Origin: Cadophora sp. MPI-SDFR-AT-0126
Taxonomy: Eukaryota > Ascomycota > Leotiomycetes > Helotiales > Ploettnerulaceae
Assembly (NCBI GenBank): GCA_020747065.1
Contig: JAGMVK010000011.1
Span: 682,001-746,000 of the forward strand
Direction: 5' to 3'
DNA length: 64,000 nucleotides
The notes below the pieces were generated by a model, which had not been told where the DNA came from, made no database searches, and saw only the letters and a list, made by a program, of their open reading frames with translations. Positions 12,864 to 23,816 of this stretch are shown piece after piece. Numbering within the stretch: position 1 is the first letter of the stretch; each line of letters starts with the position of its first letter. A program made the position numbers and the translations under genes.

Positions 12864-14116
12864 ATGATGTCTGTTTCACACAGTAGTCGCAAGCCTAAAT
12901 TGTTGAGTCTGGGTCCAATTAATTATGCAGATGGAGGAGAAGGGTACATGGCGCAATTTTACAATATCTGGGACGTAGATGTAAGCTGCTTTCATTTTTC
13001 TGTCGAGAAGCAGTTGCATTCTGAAATAACACACAGATCCTCAAAATCAAACCACGAGCCCAATTCCTCGCAGAACTCAAAGAAAAAGTTCATGCCGAAG
13101 GGCCATACGATGCCCTCATGGTGCACGACCTTGACATGGAGATTGATGGAGAGCTACTGGCCCCGCTGCTGCCGGGTCTAAAGATCGTCGTCTCGGCTTC
13201 AGCTGGATACAACGAATTCGATGTTGATTTCATGACCGACAACGGTATACTCTTTTGTAACGCGATCCATGCTGTCTCGGAAGCTACTGCAGATCTTGCG
13301 GTGTTCCTGATCTTGGCTGTGATCAGAGATACGACTAGGGCAGAGGCAAGAATGAGGGGTGGGAAATGGAGGGGCGATCTACCACCAACACTTGACCCGA
13401 ATGGCTTGAACCTGGGAATTGTTGGCATGGGAGGAATTGGGAAGGTATGGTGCTCTTTATTTTCATTCGTTCCTCATGTGGCGCTCGTGCAAGAGATCCA
13501 AGGTTTCATCATCTCATCTCCAGATCTTCATGTCTCCATGTCTTTTGAAACTGAGTCCATTTGCTGACCTGAAATGGCTCAGCACATCGCGAGGAAAATC
13601 TCAGTATTCCAAATGAACATATATTACTACAATCGGAACCGCCTATCACCTGAAGTTGAAAGACAGTTTAACGTGAAATACTGCTCTAGTTTGAAAGAGC
13701 TTTTGTCAATATCTGACGTTCTCGCCATCAATTGTCCTCTGAACACCAGCACAAGAGGACTGATCGGCAAGGAAGAGCTTGCTTGCATGAAAGATGGATC
13801 ATTCCTCGTAAATACAGCTAGGGGGCCAATTGTGGATGAGGAAGCTCTCATCGAAGCCGTACGGAGTGGGAAAATTGCTAGGGCAGGCCTGGACGTTTTT
13901 GCAAATGAGCCGAATGTCAAGTATGTACTCAATCATATTGAGATTTCGAACTGACAATGCAGTCCCTTTTTCCTCGAGTGTGACAGGTTCACAGTCATAC
14001 CGCATAATGGAGGAATGACTGTGGGTACTTTCAAAAAAGCCGAGAGGGAATGCTGCGAAAATCTGAAGGCTTGGTATCAGCAAGGAAAACCCGTGAACTC
14101 AGTCAACAAAATCTGA
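12864..14116 (+). CDS. D-isomer-specific 2-hydroxyacid dehydrogenase
   Basis: NAD(P)H-dependent oxidoreductase interconverting a 2-keto acid and a D-2-hydroxy acid (glyoxylate/hydroxypyruvate reductase-like subgroup). Exons: 12864-12980, 13037-13444, 13583-13920 and 13963-14116, giving 338 aa, normal for the family. Cofactor motif GIVGMGGIG is at 166-174. The catalytic set is complete: Arg255 in NTARGPIVDE, Glu284 in DVFANEP, His302 in VIPHNGG. All introns are GT-AG with donors GTAAGC, GTATGG and GTATGT; the last has a CTGAC branch. A second ATG follows the first directly, so the start may be three bases later. It converges with the DUF3605 gene and lies about 1 kb from the sugar dehydrogenase-aminotransferase fusion; a link is only speculative. 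Confidence 0.92.
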
Positions 14117-14380
14117 ATCAACAGCATACTGTTTGGCTGTGACACCTGTTGGGTATGTGTTGTCTTCACTGCGGGGGCTTCGGTCACTATAGAAATGATC
14201 ACATCAGGACAACTATTTGACTCGTCTGACAGCAACTCAGTTGGAGATGTTTATCTGGTACTTCAATAAGAAAGCTTGCTGTGCCCGTTAATGTATCGAT
14301 CGGCCATCCTTCCTTAGTGCTGATCCAGATGAATGCTTCTCAAGCATGTTTGGTTTGACCTCCTGATCCCGATCTCATAT

Positions 14381-15024
14381 TCACCTGCTCGTCCACTCCT
14401 CGACAAGAGCAGGTTCGACGTCTCGAACTAACACATGGACATGATCAAGGTCTGCCACGCTCAAGGCAGAACCCCAATTTTTGAACCACAACACTTGAGA
14501 GTCACGCTCTGATCCAAGTCTATTGGTAAAATGGCTCTTGACAAAATTAGCAATCAGCACCCTGCTCTCTGGAGTCAAATCTCCTGTCGACGAGTCAGTC
14601 GGGATCGTAGTTCTGGTCCAGATGATCATGTGTTGGATATTTGGCGTGAACCCGTATGGCCAGTCATTTAATAGGATAAAATAGTCGGAGGTGTTTTCGA
14701 ACACTGTTCGGGACTGCGGGGTGAAAGGCGGCGTCCCCCAGTGTGTTGGTAGACGATGAGCGAGAAGATAATTTATCAGGCTTCCGTGCTTTTGGATTGT
14801 TTCGGCTGTCCATTGCCTGTAAAGACGCAGATTGTGTGGAGACCTCCGTAATGTGGATAGCTTGTTTGATTCTGTGCTTCATCAGTACATGAGCACTTCC
14901 AGTGCCAGACATCTGTTCTTGATACTAAATGAGAGAAGTATCGATTTACCATACCAACAATCAATCTCAGGTCGTTCCAAGTTATGAGCGAGGAATTATC
15001 TCCATCTTCTTTAATCGAAGTCAT
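14381..15024 (-). CDS. DUF3605 family protein (N-acetylglucosamine-induced protein 1-like)
   Basis: Small cytosolic protein of the fungal DUF3605 family, some members of which are named N-acetylglucosamine-induced protein 1; molecular function unknown. Exons on the minus strand: 15024-14955 and 14871-14381, giving 186 aa. Family landmarks appear in order: ITWNDLRLIVESN, LRRSPHNLRLYRQWT, LLAHRLPTHWG, LLNDWPYGF, WTRTTIPTDSSTGDLTPESR, LWFKNWGSALSV and HVHVLVRDVEP. The 83-bp intron (GTATGG...CACAG) was chosen because it joins LRLIV to ESNKLSTL, as in the family. The ATG at 15024 follows an in-frame stop by a few codons. Stop is at 14381. Confidence 0.85.
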
Positions 15025-15156
15025 TCCGAGACTACTTCATCGAGTGCAGGGTTTGGACGCCCGTGCTTCAACTTGGCTTCACGACAGCTCGTTCGATCTC
15101 AAACATGGATTAGAGGTAATAGATTCGATGAAGTACTAAAAGTGACCAAAGCTACA

Positions 15157-17349
15157 CTATCTTGACTGCCCTTGGGTCATGACTGCAAGAATCCGATCTT
15201 GAGCTTTTGCTTCAAGATAGGGATGCATGGGAATGGTCAAAACCTCGGTACAGGCTAACTCAGCAACATCACACGACCCATTCGCTACAGGATATGCTTG
15301 ATAAGCAGCTTGTTTGTGAATCGCGCGTGGGTAATAAATGCAAGAGGAGATACCTTGCTCCTTGAGTCGGGTCTGGAGCATAGCACGCGCTGTCGTCCGC
15401 ACGGTGTATGAAGCCCATGCAGAGACAACACCTTCACGCAGGATAAGCGGGCGGGCACTGCTGCCAAGCAGGATGCTGGTGTATCGTGACGCGATTCGCT
15501 GTCTACTGGCAAGCTCGTCCTCGAAGATTTCAAGTTTACAGAGGAGAACTGCTGCTTGAAGACTATCTAGCCGGCTATTCAGGCCAACGCGAATGTTGTC
15601 GAATTTTTCGTCGCCTCGTCCATGTAAACGCAGAGAGCGTAAGACACTTGCAATCTCAGGGTCATCCGTGAAAACAGCGCCGCCATCGCCGTAACACCCA
15701 AGTGGCTTCGATGGGAAGAAGCTCGTTGTAGTGATATCTGCAAGTGTCCCGACCCGACAGCCATCCACGCTGGCACCGAAACTTTGGGCTGCATCAGCAA
15801 TAATCCAGAGCTTCCCCGCTGTTGCATTGGCAGCAGTGCGTAACGCTTGGTAATTGGCAGGGTGGCCAAAGATATCCACAGCGATCATGCCCACTGGGCG
15901 CAGCCCGAGACCCAGTGCAGTGTCAACACCATCACTAATTAGGGCTGGATTAATGGTGAGACTTTCATCGACATCGATGAAGATTGGGACCCCTCCAAGC
16001 AGGACTACAGGCTCAACAGTTGCAACAAACGTGAAGCTCGGCACCAATACAGCGTCTCCTTTTCTCAGACCTAGAGCCAACAGCGCGAGTGTCAACGCAT
16101 CAGTTCCGCTGGCACAGGTAACAGCATGGGCTGCTCCAGAGAATTCACAAAGCCGGCCTTCGAGCTCAAGCACTTCTGGGCCCATAATGAATTCCATATG
16201 CTGGAATACTGCGGCAAAGCGCTCACGAAGAGAGGCCTGGATCTTGACTTTCTGCGCTGCGAGATCGATCAGAGGGAACATTTCTGGTGCCCGTGGACTT
16301 GTTGACGTGGGGGTTGGCTCCAGATTCGAGATGGCCATAGGCTGCTGCTGTTGACGCAGGATTTCACCCACAGTGCAAAGGACCCGAACCACAGGCATAG
16401 CCTCTTCAATACTGGTCAGAGGATTCTGGCCAGTGCGGATACATTCAAGAAAATGGCGGCACTCCTCAGCAACCGGCTCACGGCTTTCTAGACTCACCAT
16501 TTGCGATTCGCTCGAATCTTTCTGGGTCTCTGGAAATCCACTCGCCCAGTCAATCCGATACTGATAGACACGCAATTTATTTTCCCATGGCTCACAGTCG
16601 TCGAAGACCGCCATAGCTCGTTCTCCAACAACAATCATCTTGCGTTCTTTTTGAGGGTAGATCCATGATACCATGACGTGCGCGGTCGCCCCGTTCGCGA
16701 AGGTCAGATTGGCGCTGGCCACGTCTGCAATATGCGGGCGTAGGTGCCGTATTCCTTGGGCTTCGATATTCGTGGGGCTCTGACCAACGAGAGCCAGAAT
16801 CATGGAGATATCGTGGGGAGCCAGATTCCAGAAAACGTCTTCCTCATGGCGAATGCGCCCAAAGCCCAGCCGTCGTGAGTGGATGTGCATCAGGCGACCA
16901 AGCTCTCCTTGATGGATCAACGTCTTCAGCTTCAGGAATGCTGGGTGATATTGGAAACTGTGGCCCACCATAGCTATCTTTCCTGACTTGTGCACTGCAG
17001 CCTGGATAAGCTCCCCATCCATCATCGTCAGTGCCAGCGGCTTTTCGATGAAGACGTGCTTTCCACTGTTCAAGGCTGCGATTGCCATTTCAGCGTGTTG
17101 TGGAGCTGGAGTCGCAAGCACGATAGCTGAGATCGAGGTATCGATTAAGGCGCTCTCCCAATCTGGAGTTCGAACTTGATCGTGACCTTGGGCTGAGAGC
17201 TGTTGTGCCGAATCCTCTGCTTTGACTGGATTGGAATCAACAACAGCCTCCAGAACTTCTAGTCCGGCGAAATTTCGAATGAGATTCTGGCCCCATTGGC
17301 CGCACCCTACAACGACAACGCGAGGTGTAGGAGAAGTTGTCGACGACAT
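15157..17349 (-). CDS. Fusion protein: Gfo/Idh/MocA sugar dehydrogenase + DegT/DnrJ/EryC1/StrS aminotransferase
   Basis: A single intronless 730-aa frame carries two enzymes that usually act in sequence in bacterial amino-sugar pathways. Residues 10-335 are a Gfo/Idh/MocA NAD(P)-dependent dehydrogenase: Rossmann motif VVVVGCGQWGQN (11-22), EKP with Lys103, GHSFQYHP, and APHDIS (177-182). A Gln/Pro/Ser/Thr-rich linker (about 333-357) follows. Residues 358-730 are a DegT/DnrJ/EryC1/StrS PLP aminotransferase: CASGTDAL (412-419), VPSFTFVAT, ADAAQSFGA and FFPSKPLGCYGDGGA with the PLP lysine at Lys548. The predicted chemistry is oxidation of a sugar hydroxyl, then transamination to an amino sugar. 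Possible models are WbpB/WbpE-WlbA/WlbC (UDP-2,3-diamino-uronate) or NtdC/NtdA (kanosamine). No acetyltransferase or epimerase is nearby. Lack of introns and bacterial families suggest transfer; the fusion is seen directly. Confidence 0.92.
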   Translation of the reverse strand: MSSTTSPTPRVVVVGCGQWGQNLIRNFAGLEVLEAVVDSNPVKAEDSAQQLSAQGHDQVRTPDWESALIDTSISAIVLATPAPQHAEMAIAALNSGKHVFIEKPLALTMMDGELIQAAVHKSGKIAMVGHSFQYHPAFLKLKTLIHQGELGRLMHIHSRRLGFGRIRHEEDVFWNLAPHDISMILALVGQSPTNIEAQGIRHLRPHIADVASANLTFANGATAHVMVSWIYPQKERKMIVVGERAMAVFDDCEPWENKLRVYQYRIDWASGFPETQKDSSESQMVSLESREPVAEECRHFLECIRTGQNPLTSIEEAMPVVRVLCTVGEILRQQQQPMAISNLEPTPTSTSPRAPEMFPLIDLAAQKVKIQASLRERFAAVFQHMEFIMGPEVLELEGRLCEFSGAAHAVTCASGTDALTLALLALGLRKGDAVLVPSFTFVATVEPVVLLGGVPIFIDVDESLTINPALISDGVDTALGLGLRPVGMIAVDIFGHPANYQALRTAANATAGKLWIIADAAQSFGASVDGCRVGTLADITTTSFFPSKPLGCYGDGGAVFTDDPEIASVLRSLRLHGRGDEKFDNIRVGLNSRLDSLQAAVLLCKLEIFEDELASRQRIASRYTSILLGSSARPLILREGVVSAWASYTVRTTARAMLQTRLKEQGISSCIYYPRAIHKQAAYQAYPVANGSCDVAELACTEVLTIPMHPYLEAKAQDRILAVMTQGQSR

Positions 17350-18060
17350 TGGATTTCGGGTTCTCGGAATCTACAGCTTTTCACGCCTGAGATGATGTAC
17401 ATTGTAAGAGAGATCAGCTGGAACAACAGATCCAATTTCCCATGCCGCTCGCGGACGAAATTGATCACACTCCATACATCACAGGCAGACAGAGCTGCTT
17501 GATTTTGTGACCAATAAGACTGTCAAAGACGATGCATCACTCAAGTAGCGTGGGGTGAGAAAGACTTGAGGTATAGTCAATCCGCAAGCGACGTACGATC
17601 GCCAGCTCATTATTCTGTTCCTCAAGCAGCACAGGTATGACAGGTTCTTCAAATCATTCCTTGCAAACACGAAACACCCATGAAATTGAATCTTATCGAA
17701 CGACAGCCGAGAATACTTGTATTATGGAAAGCTTCCGCATACTTGTACCGGTTTAAACTCAGGTTCAATTTTTGGAGACGGCCAGACGGACACCAGAAAA
17801 CATGATGGAGACTGATCCAATGTCACGAACCTCCGCTTCTAACACTGGTCACAAGTCAGCTACTTATAAATGTTCTATCTGGAAGCATTGACTTACATCT
17901 GCGTCGAACTTTATCCTGTAATTGGGTCCTTGATCTACGATCATACGGCCGTTTGACCCGATCCTCCACGCCATGCCCCAGCTCTAGGCTCACCACATCG
18001 ACAGACCGCTGAGATAGCTTTGTCTGTGCCATGACTGCCCTTAGACCCCGGTGACTGATC
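17350..18060. other. Upstream region of the fusion gene
   Basis: About 0.7 kb upstream of the fusion gene with no supportable coding frame. It probably carries its promoter. Confidence 0.5.
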
Positions 18061-18426
18061 TTAAGCTATGGTATAGCATGTCATTTTCTCGTGGATGGGT
18101 CTGTCGTGAGACTCCATGTCGAGCACATATTGTCCAAGCTGGCTTACATACTGGCTGCAAGCTTCCCTCTGATGGTCCTGGAGGTCTCCTCCCGTCGGGT
18201 ATCTTATTTGAAGTTTGCTACTACTTGTCCTCTCCGACGTCTTTGTTTTCTGGGTCTGATTGACAGATGCAAGCCCCCCAATGCTTGATGCGGTGATAGC
18301 CCAAGCGCCAATACCGAGAAGATCTTCTAGAAGAGCGCATGAGGGACATCGCAGCGGTCTCTGCTCGGCAAATCTACGATCTCTAGGTAATCTTTTAGAG
18401 AGAGTTAGAGATTTTGACGGGGGCAT
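18061..18426 (-). CDS. Possible small DUF4536 (DMAC1-like) mitochondrial protein
   Basis: A 121-aa frame from an ATG at 18426. Its N-terminal half reads FAEQRPLRCPSC then GIGAWAITASSIGG. This resembles the short DUF4536 / distal membrane-arm assembly (complex I) domain, with its CxxC pair followed about eight residues later by a GxGAY/W turn and a hydrophobic helix. The C-terminal half looks random and may hide an unrecognised intron. The resemblance is from memory and short, so the call is weak. It could equally be chance or a decayed copy. Confidence 0.28.
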   Translation of the reverse strand: MPPSKSLTLSKRLPRDRRFAEQRPLRCPSCALLEDLLGIGAWAITASSIGGLASVNQTQKTKTSERTSSSKLQIRYPTGGDLQDHQREACSQYVSQLGQYVLDMESHDRPIHEKMTCYTIA

Positions 18427-19632
18427 TGTTCAATCACCTGTGATTTTTGGCGGTTTGGAACTTTCGGTGAGGCATCTTGGACTCAAAAGCTTGACTCGAC
18501 ACAGGACGAACTTGATGGAGTTGAAGTTTGTTGTAATCAATATCGCGAAAAATTCGGGTTCCAGACTCAACTCTTATACCAGTCTCTTGAGGTATCGATA
18601 CATCAAACCGGCAGTCTCCCGACTACCCAAAAGGGTAATGGTGAAGCCACGGCCAGCAAAACTGGGGTGGATAGAACTCATCCTGCTTCACGTTGCATTT
18701 ACAGCCAACTCAGACCTACTATTAATATACGCCGATATCCTAGATGAAAGTATTCATGATTGCCGATTGCCCTTAGAAGCGCGTTGTTCATGATGTGTCT
18801 CAGAATTTGCCTCTTCGATCCTTTCAATGTCATATTGCGATGACTCTCTCCGATTTCCTAAAAGATATTACCTACTGGTGTGTCCCAATCAGATTATCCA
18901 ATGGTCCGTGCCTCAGAGTATGCCATTGCTTTTTCGTTTCCAGGCTGCTACCAATTAGATCAAATCTTTGGTCTTTCATCAGGACGACCGCCGAAGGACA
19001 CAGAGGATGCTGGATAGGCCTGGTTGATCTCGCCTCCACTCTTTCTGCGAGCCCTCTTAACAACACAAGGAAGCAACTTGATCGCGGCGAACTGTTTCGT
19101 TACAGGGGATCTTTGTGGTTGCCACGAACATATTCAGCAAAAGCGGCAATGCTCAGGTGTTCACGTCACGGCTATGTTTGTTTACTTCTGACTTATATTT
19201 GCCGATTGCAGTCGTAAGCTAGCAGCCATTACTGCATCCAATCTGGACATGAAAATACCGATCGTACATATAGTGACCTGCATTATCTGCTGATGATTTT
19301 TGTCTTTGGGCTTTCGTCAGGGGACCTTGGGAAAAAGTTGATGGTGGGGGTCGAAATGGCAAGCCCAATGATAGGTCCTTCGAGGTCGACCTTGCATGGT
19401 GGCTTGTCGCCCAGCAAAAGACGCCCGGTTACCCCGCCCAGAACCCCACGCGTATGCCGAATTCCTCTTTGGGTAATCGGCGAACATAAGTGACTACTTC
19501 AGCCTCATGTGTGATATAGAACCATCCATCACCTAAGTACGCAACTATCCTCTCTTCAAATCCACCTTTTTCGGCCAAACTATACGTAACCCCGCAGGGA
19601 GGTCACACTTGCTATCTTGCATAACAGAATCC
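18427..19632. other. Intergenic region before the Zn2Cys6 gene
   Basis: About 1.2 kb without a supportable gene. A longer open frame (18260-18793, +) has no recognisable features. The promoter of the Zn2Cys6 regulator should be here. Confidence 0.5.
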
Positions 19633-21902
19633 ATGATGCCGAACGCTGTATTCATCGAAGATACCTTTGAGGAAACCATCATGAAGCACCAGATCTTGCC
19701 TAGTTCCCCGTTCCCCTCATCCCGAACGCCGCTCTCATGGACCCACAACTCACTGAGTGATCTCGCTCTATCTTCTGACAGTACACCCGACGAATGCTAC
19801 CTGCCCGGAAACGACTTCGAGACATCCTTGCAGCATGTGTTTGCGCAAGTTGTATCCTGTCCGCCTCCATTGACGGATCGGAGTCCGATATCAGAATTCT
19901 GGTCTCCGAGACTTGAACGAGATTCTTCAGTGGTCACTGTACCGAGCAGCCCGCTCTCTAGCATCTATACAGGTCCATCAACCTCAGAGTCTCGTAGCGG
20001 GGATAATCTCAAGATAGTACAGTATACCCTGTCCCGAAAGAGTCGGTCAGCAGGTCGTAAAATTCGTATCAATGGGTCAAAACTACCAAAGAAAAGGAAG
20101 TTCCACAGCCAGAGCTCGAGACCAGATGCACTCAAGACTGAAAAGGCACGATTACTCATTCCATTGATTATTTGCGTATTTACTAAGCTCTATTAGGCGC
20201 CAAAAATCTCGATAAAGCTTGATGTCAAAGGAGGAATTGCCGGGACAGAATGTGTCTTCGGTCTTAGCCAAGTCATCCGTGCGACCGCCAGTAAGGAACT
20301 ACAGAGCGCCACCTTGGTAACACGACGTGTGGGTGCTTGTTCAAGATGCCGTCGTCACAGGATACGCGTAAGTCTCGACTTTTCGGTCGTTACTGGAAAC
20401 CCTCTGACGTTCCAAGTGCGATATGACGGAATGTCCTTACCAACCCTGTGGTCGGTGTATCAAAGTCTCAGGAAATTTAAATAATCAGCCATGTGTGCGT
20501 ATCGACATGTTGGACCTCAATCTACACAGAAAAGGTTGGTCACGACGATCGTTAGGAAGCAGAGCGGTATAACTAATACCTGACAGGATCAACCTCCAAC
20601 AATGCCCTGCAGCTCTGGGTCGAAAGACAACTAGAGCTTCAGATGATAAAGACCTGGGAACATTCCAGTACACATCTTCTTTTCATAACTCAGGATCGGG
20701 GAGAGAGTTTTGACAGTGCACTTTCGATCACCGTGTCTCGCTTCGAACCTGGGCCAGACGATAAAACTGGATACACCTGGGAAGACTCTTCAGGCCAGTC
20801 TCATACTATGGAAATGCCTCCATACTTCATTAGTGATATTGAAAAAGCCCGGAAGAGCGTTTGCTCATTCATCCATCAAGCAAGACCAGCTTACATCGAC
20901 ACACTCCTCGCGGATTCAGAACCCATTGTCTCCAGGACCTTTCAGATAGCAATGGCATATACAGCCTTCAATCAGGTAACCGATGAACTACTGTGGATTT
21001 CTCGCCAAAGCTAATCGATAGACTAGAGTAGTCTGATTTCCGATGCACTCAATTGCTGGGTGGCGACTCGATTCATCGAAGGACCCTGGAGAATATTTTG
21101 TGGAGGTGCATTGCTAGGTCTTGAACCTTTGAACGAGCCTGGAAATCCTTTCAACGGCACAATTCCGGTGACTCCAGTCATTGATACTCAACTAGATGAC
21201 ATATTCGTCCGTGAACTACTGCTGCCAACTTCCGAACGGCTGTTAAAGAGTCTGAAATCCAAGATCGATGAGCAGAAAAAAGAGAACTGGCTTGAGATTT
21301 ACCTCACTATGTTCATCATGATGTCTAACATGGGTTGGGTACTGAAGCATGTCTTGACATGGACAAACCGATATGGGCGAAGAGTATGTCAATGTTTTTT
21401 TGTGTATCAACCCACCGCCGCTACCCCTCTCAGCTCAGTCCAACATGCTAATCGTGGATTTAAAGCCTGGCTCAAGGGGAGGTGCGCTCACTCGTGGCTA
21501 TATACATACATGCAAGACCTTACTATCCTACTTTCACTTTACTTGTGGTGGCTCAATCCCGCTATCTGTTCCGTGGCCAGAGCCTGATCAAATTGGCAAC
21601 AGCCACGAGGGCTTAACGCAGGACCAGATAGCATATCTTCGCAGCATTCAACGAGATGTCTCACGTCAAGGTAAATTCAAGGACCTTTTGAAATTCTCCC
21701 GCCCCCAGGCAGAGACAATTTCCGAGCATGCTGATTTTTGAATTACATAGAAGCGAAAATGGTAACTTGGAAGAAGCTGTCGATGTATGATGACGAGATG
21801 TACTGGTGCTATCAATTGCTGTGCCAAGATTGGCGTGGGGATACAGCGTACATTGGAGACATCGATGGTTTCACGGAAGAGGACTTTCTCAAGACTGCGT
21901 AG
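19633..21902 (+). CDS. Zn2Cys6 fungal transcription factor
   Basis: Nuclear DNA-binding regulator, 634 aa over seven exons: 19633-20145, 20197-20367, 20417-20534, 20587-20975, 21027-21383, 21466-21670 and 21751-21902. An acidic Ser/Pro-rich N-terminus is followed by a basic stretch (KLPKKRKFHSQ). The zinc cluster has C219, C222, C229, C234, C239 and C242 (CX2CX6CX4CX4CX2C); its third Cys lies just after an intron. A long C-terminal region with AFNQSSLISDALNCWVATRF and YIHTCKTLLSYFHF follows, typical of this regulator family. The first intron needs a GC-AG boundary (GCACGA at 20146; TACTAAG branch; TAG at 20196); all others are GT-AG. Start is the ATG at 19633; a second in-frame ATG follows directly. 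It converges on the MFS gene 151 bp downstream. Target genes unknown. Confidence 0.85.
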
Positions 21903-22053
21903 TCTCGGTAAAGAAAAGATTTACTCAGTTTTGTCTGAACTCCACATTCACTCAGCATGAATTAATAGATGAATATATGTATCAAACATCTCCTCCTCTA
22001 TCCACTAGTGAACGCCATTGCACAAAACTTCGATTCGGACATAATTACATACT

Positions 22054-23816
22054 TCAAGGACGTGCCCCATCGGCAGCTTTAGCATATCTACCCGCCGTCC
22101 ACCTCCTCATCCCCTTTCCAAACCACACCATTCCCAGGAACGACAAATTTGAAGCCAAACATATCATCGCCATAATAATACTTGTATCTCTCAACCCATC
22201 GGCACTCAACCACGGTTGAATGGCAAAAGTGAAGCCCATCCCGAACAAATTCCTCACAAATAACATCAGCACCAACGCCTCGGACGCAACTAGAGAGTAG
22301 CAGTCCACCGCATAAGTGATGGCAATCGCTCCACCAGAGCCGATGCCAAACGCGATACATCCAGTTCCAAAACCAGCTGAAAGAATCCATGGCAACCCGT
22401 AGAAAGCACCCAAACCATACATCAGCAACCCGCCAGAGTTGATGATGCTGGGGATCAGCATGGTCCACAAACGCATTTCTGGCTCTGCAATACCACCATT
22501 TCGACGAGCGAGATACAGCAGGCATCTATCAGAAACAGTTCCGCCCCATAGCATTCCAAGAATGCCGCCTATGAATGCAGCAAAGTTGATGTTTCCCACG
22601 TTGACAACGGAGAAGTTGTAGGGCTCTAAAGAGAAGATCTCGCTTTGTGTCGTTGCGAGGAGGGAGAGCCACATCACTTGTACGCCGTAGACGATGCCGG
22701 CCCACATGACTGCGGGGTAAGTTACCAGTGCGAAGGGGCGAAGTGCGATGATGATCCAGGATCGGGGATCGTTTTGAGACGTTTGGATGAGACTGAAACG
22801 CTGCATGTATGTTTTTGGTGGCGGGATTGGGGAGTCATCGTCGTCGTGAACGCCAGTGGAGGCGAGGGGAGCCTGTTTGTCTTGGCCTATCTCGAGTTCC
22901 TTGAGTGTGGCATGAGCTGAGGCTGGAACTCCGCCGACCTCGACGAATGAGATGGGTCGACGGTAGGTAGATTCTTCCATCGTCAAGAGCTCTGGAATGC
23001 ATTCCCCGTCAGTCGTTTTCATTATGTAGATGGCGATATCGACTTGGAATGAAAGGTACTTACGAATAAGAAGAAGAGCGAATAAGAATATCACCAAATA
23101 CCAATAGCACCATCTCCAAGTTTGGGATTCTGCAACGTAGCCCGCAGCTACCGGCCCGAGATATGAGCCGGTGTAGATAGTGAAGAGCAGCAAACTCAAT
23201 CTGGTGCCCCTCTCATGAGCGAAGAAGATATCCATGGTTGAGATTTCGACCAAAGAATCAACAGGTGCAGCACCGATACCTGTCAAGATATTTACGCCAT
23301 AGAAAACTCCAACATTTTGAGATACGCCACCCATGACACAGCCCACGAGGTTGAAGACCGTGGCGATCAGATATACCGGCCTACGACCAATCTTCATCGC
23401 GGTCGGTTGCAGAAAGACACAGCCGAGTCCGAGAAAGAGCCAGCACAGTGCTGAAGCAACATTGAGTTGGAAATAGGATGTGTTGTAGTCGATTGTAAGT
23501 TGAGTCCAGACGGGCCCGCCCCAGTTGACAGAGACAGCAGCAATAAAACCCCACCACCAGAGGAGCCAGTAGTGGTATTCCTTTCGTAATCGAGTCCAAT
23601 TGAGAGGGTCGTTAGGGTCACGAGTCGGTTGTGGCACGAGGACGATGTCAGAATTGCTTCCTTCCATATGCTGGACGTTCATCGTGTGTAGCGCTTTGCC
23701 AAAGTTTAGTCCTTATGCAGCCACTTGCAGTTTCATGACTTACAGTCTATAATTCGAATCGTGCCAGGAACCATTTCGACACCCTCCACCGTATCGAATT
23801 GCATAGGAGACGCCAT
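22054..23816 (-). CDS. MFS transporter (major facilitator superfamily)
   Basis: Twelve-helix plasma-membrane transporter, 546 aa. Exons on the minus strand: 23816-23744, 23693-23064 and 22991-22054. The first exon (MASPMQFDTVEGVEMVPGT) and the join IRIID/SLHTMNVQHMEG restore the family's usual N-terminus before SDIVLVPQPTRDPNDPLNW. Helix motifs include IGRRPVY after helix 2, GIGAAPVDSLVEISTMDIFF, ERGTRLSLL, and WGGTVSDRC in the second half. The second intron (23063-22992, GTAAGT...CCAG) is 72 bp and free of stops, so an unspliced read-through protein would keep frame but gain 24 residues between helix 6 and the central loop. The gene lies head-to-head with the Zn2Cys6 gene at 25.6 kb and tail-to-tail with the one at 19.6 kb. 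Substrate unknown. Confidence 0.88.

Noticed and set aside
18260..18793. A 177-aa open frame on the plus strand.
   Set aside because: Composition looks like random translation and it opposes the weak DUF4536-like frame; no family motif.
23680..23682. Start of the MFS protein at this ATG (MNVQHMEG).
   Set aside because: An upstream exon (23816-23744) with a proper intron restores the family N-terminus, making this an internal Met.
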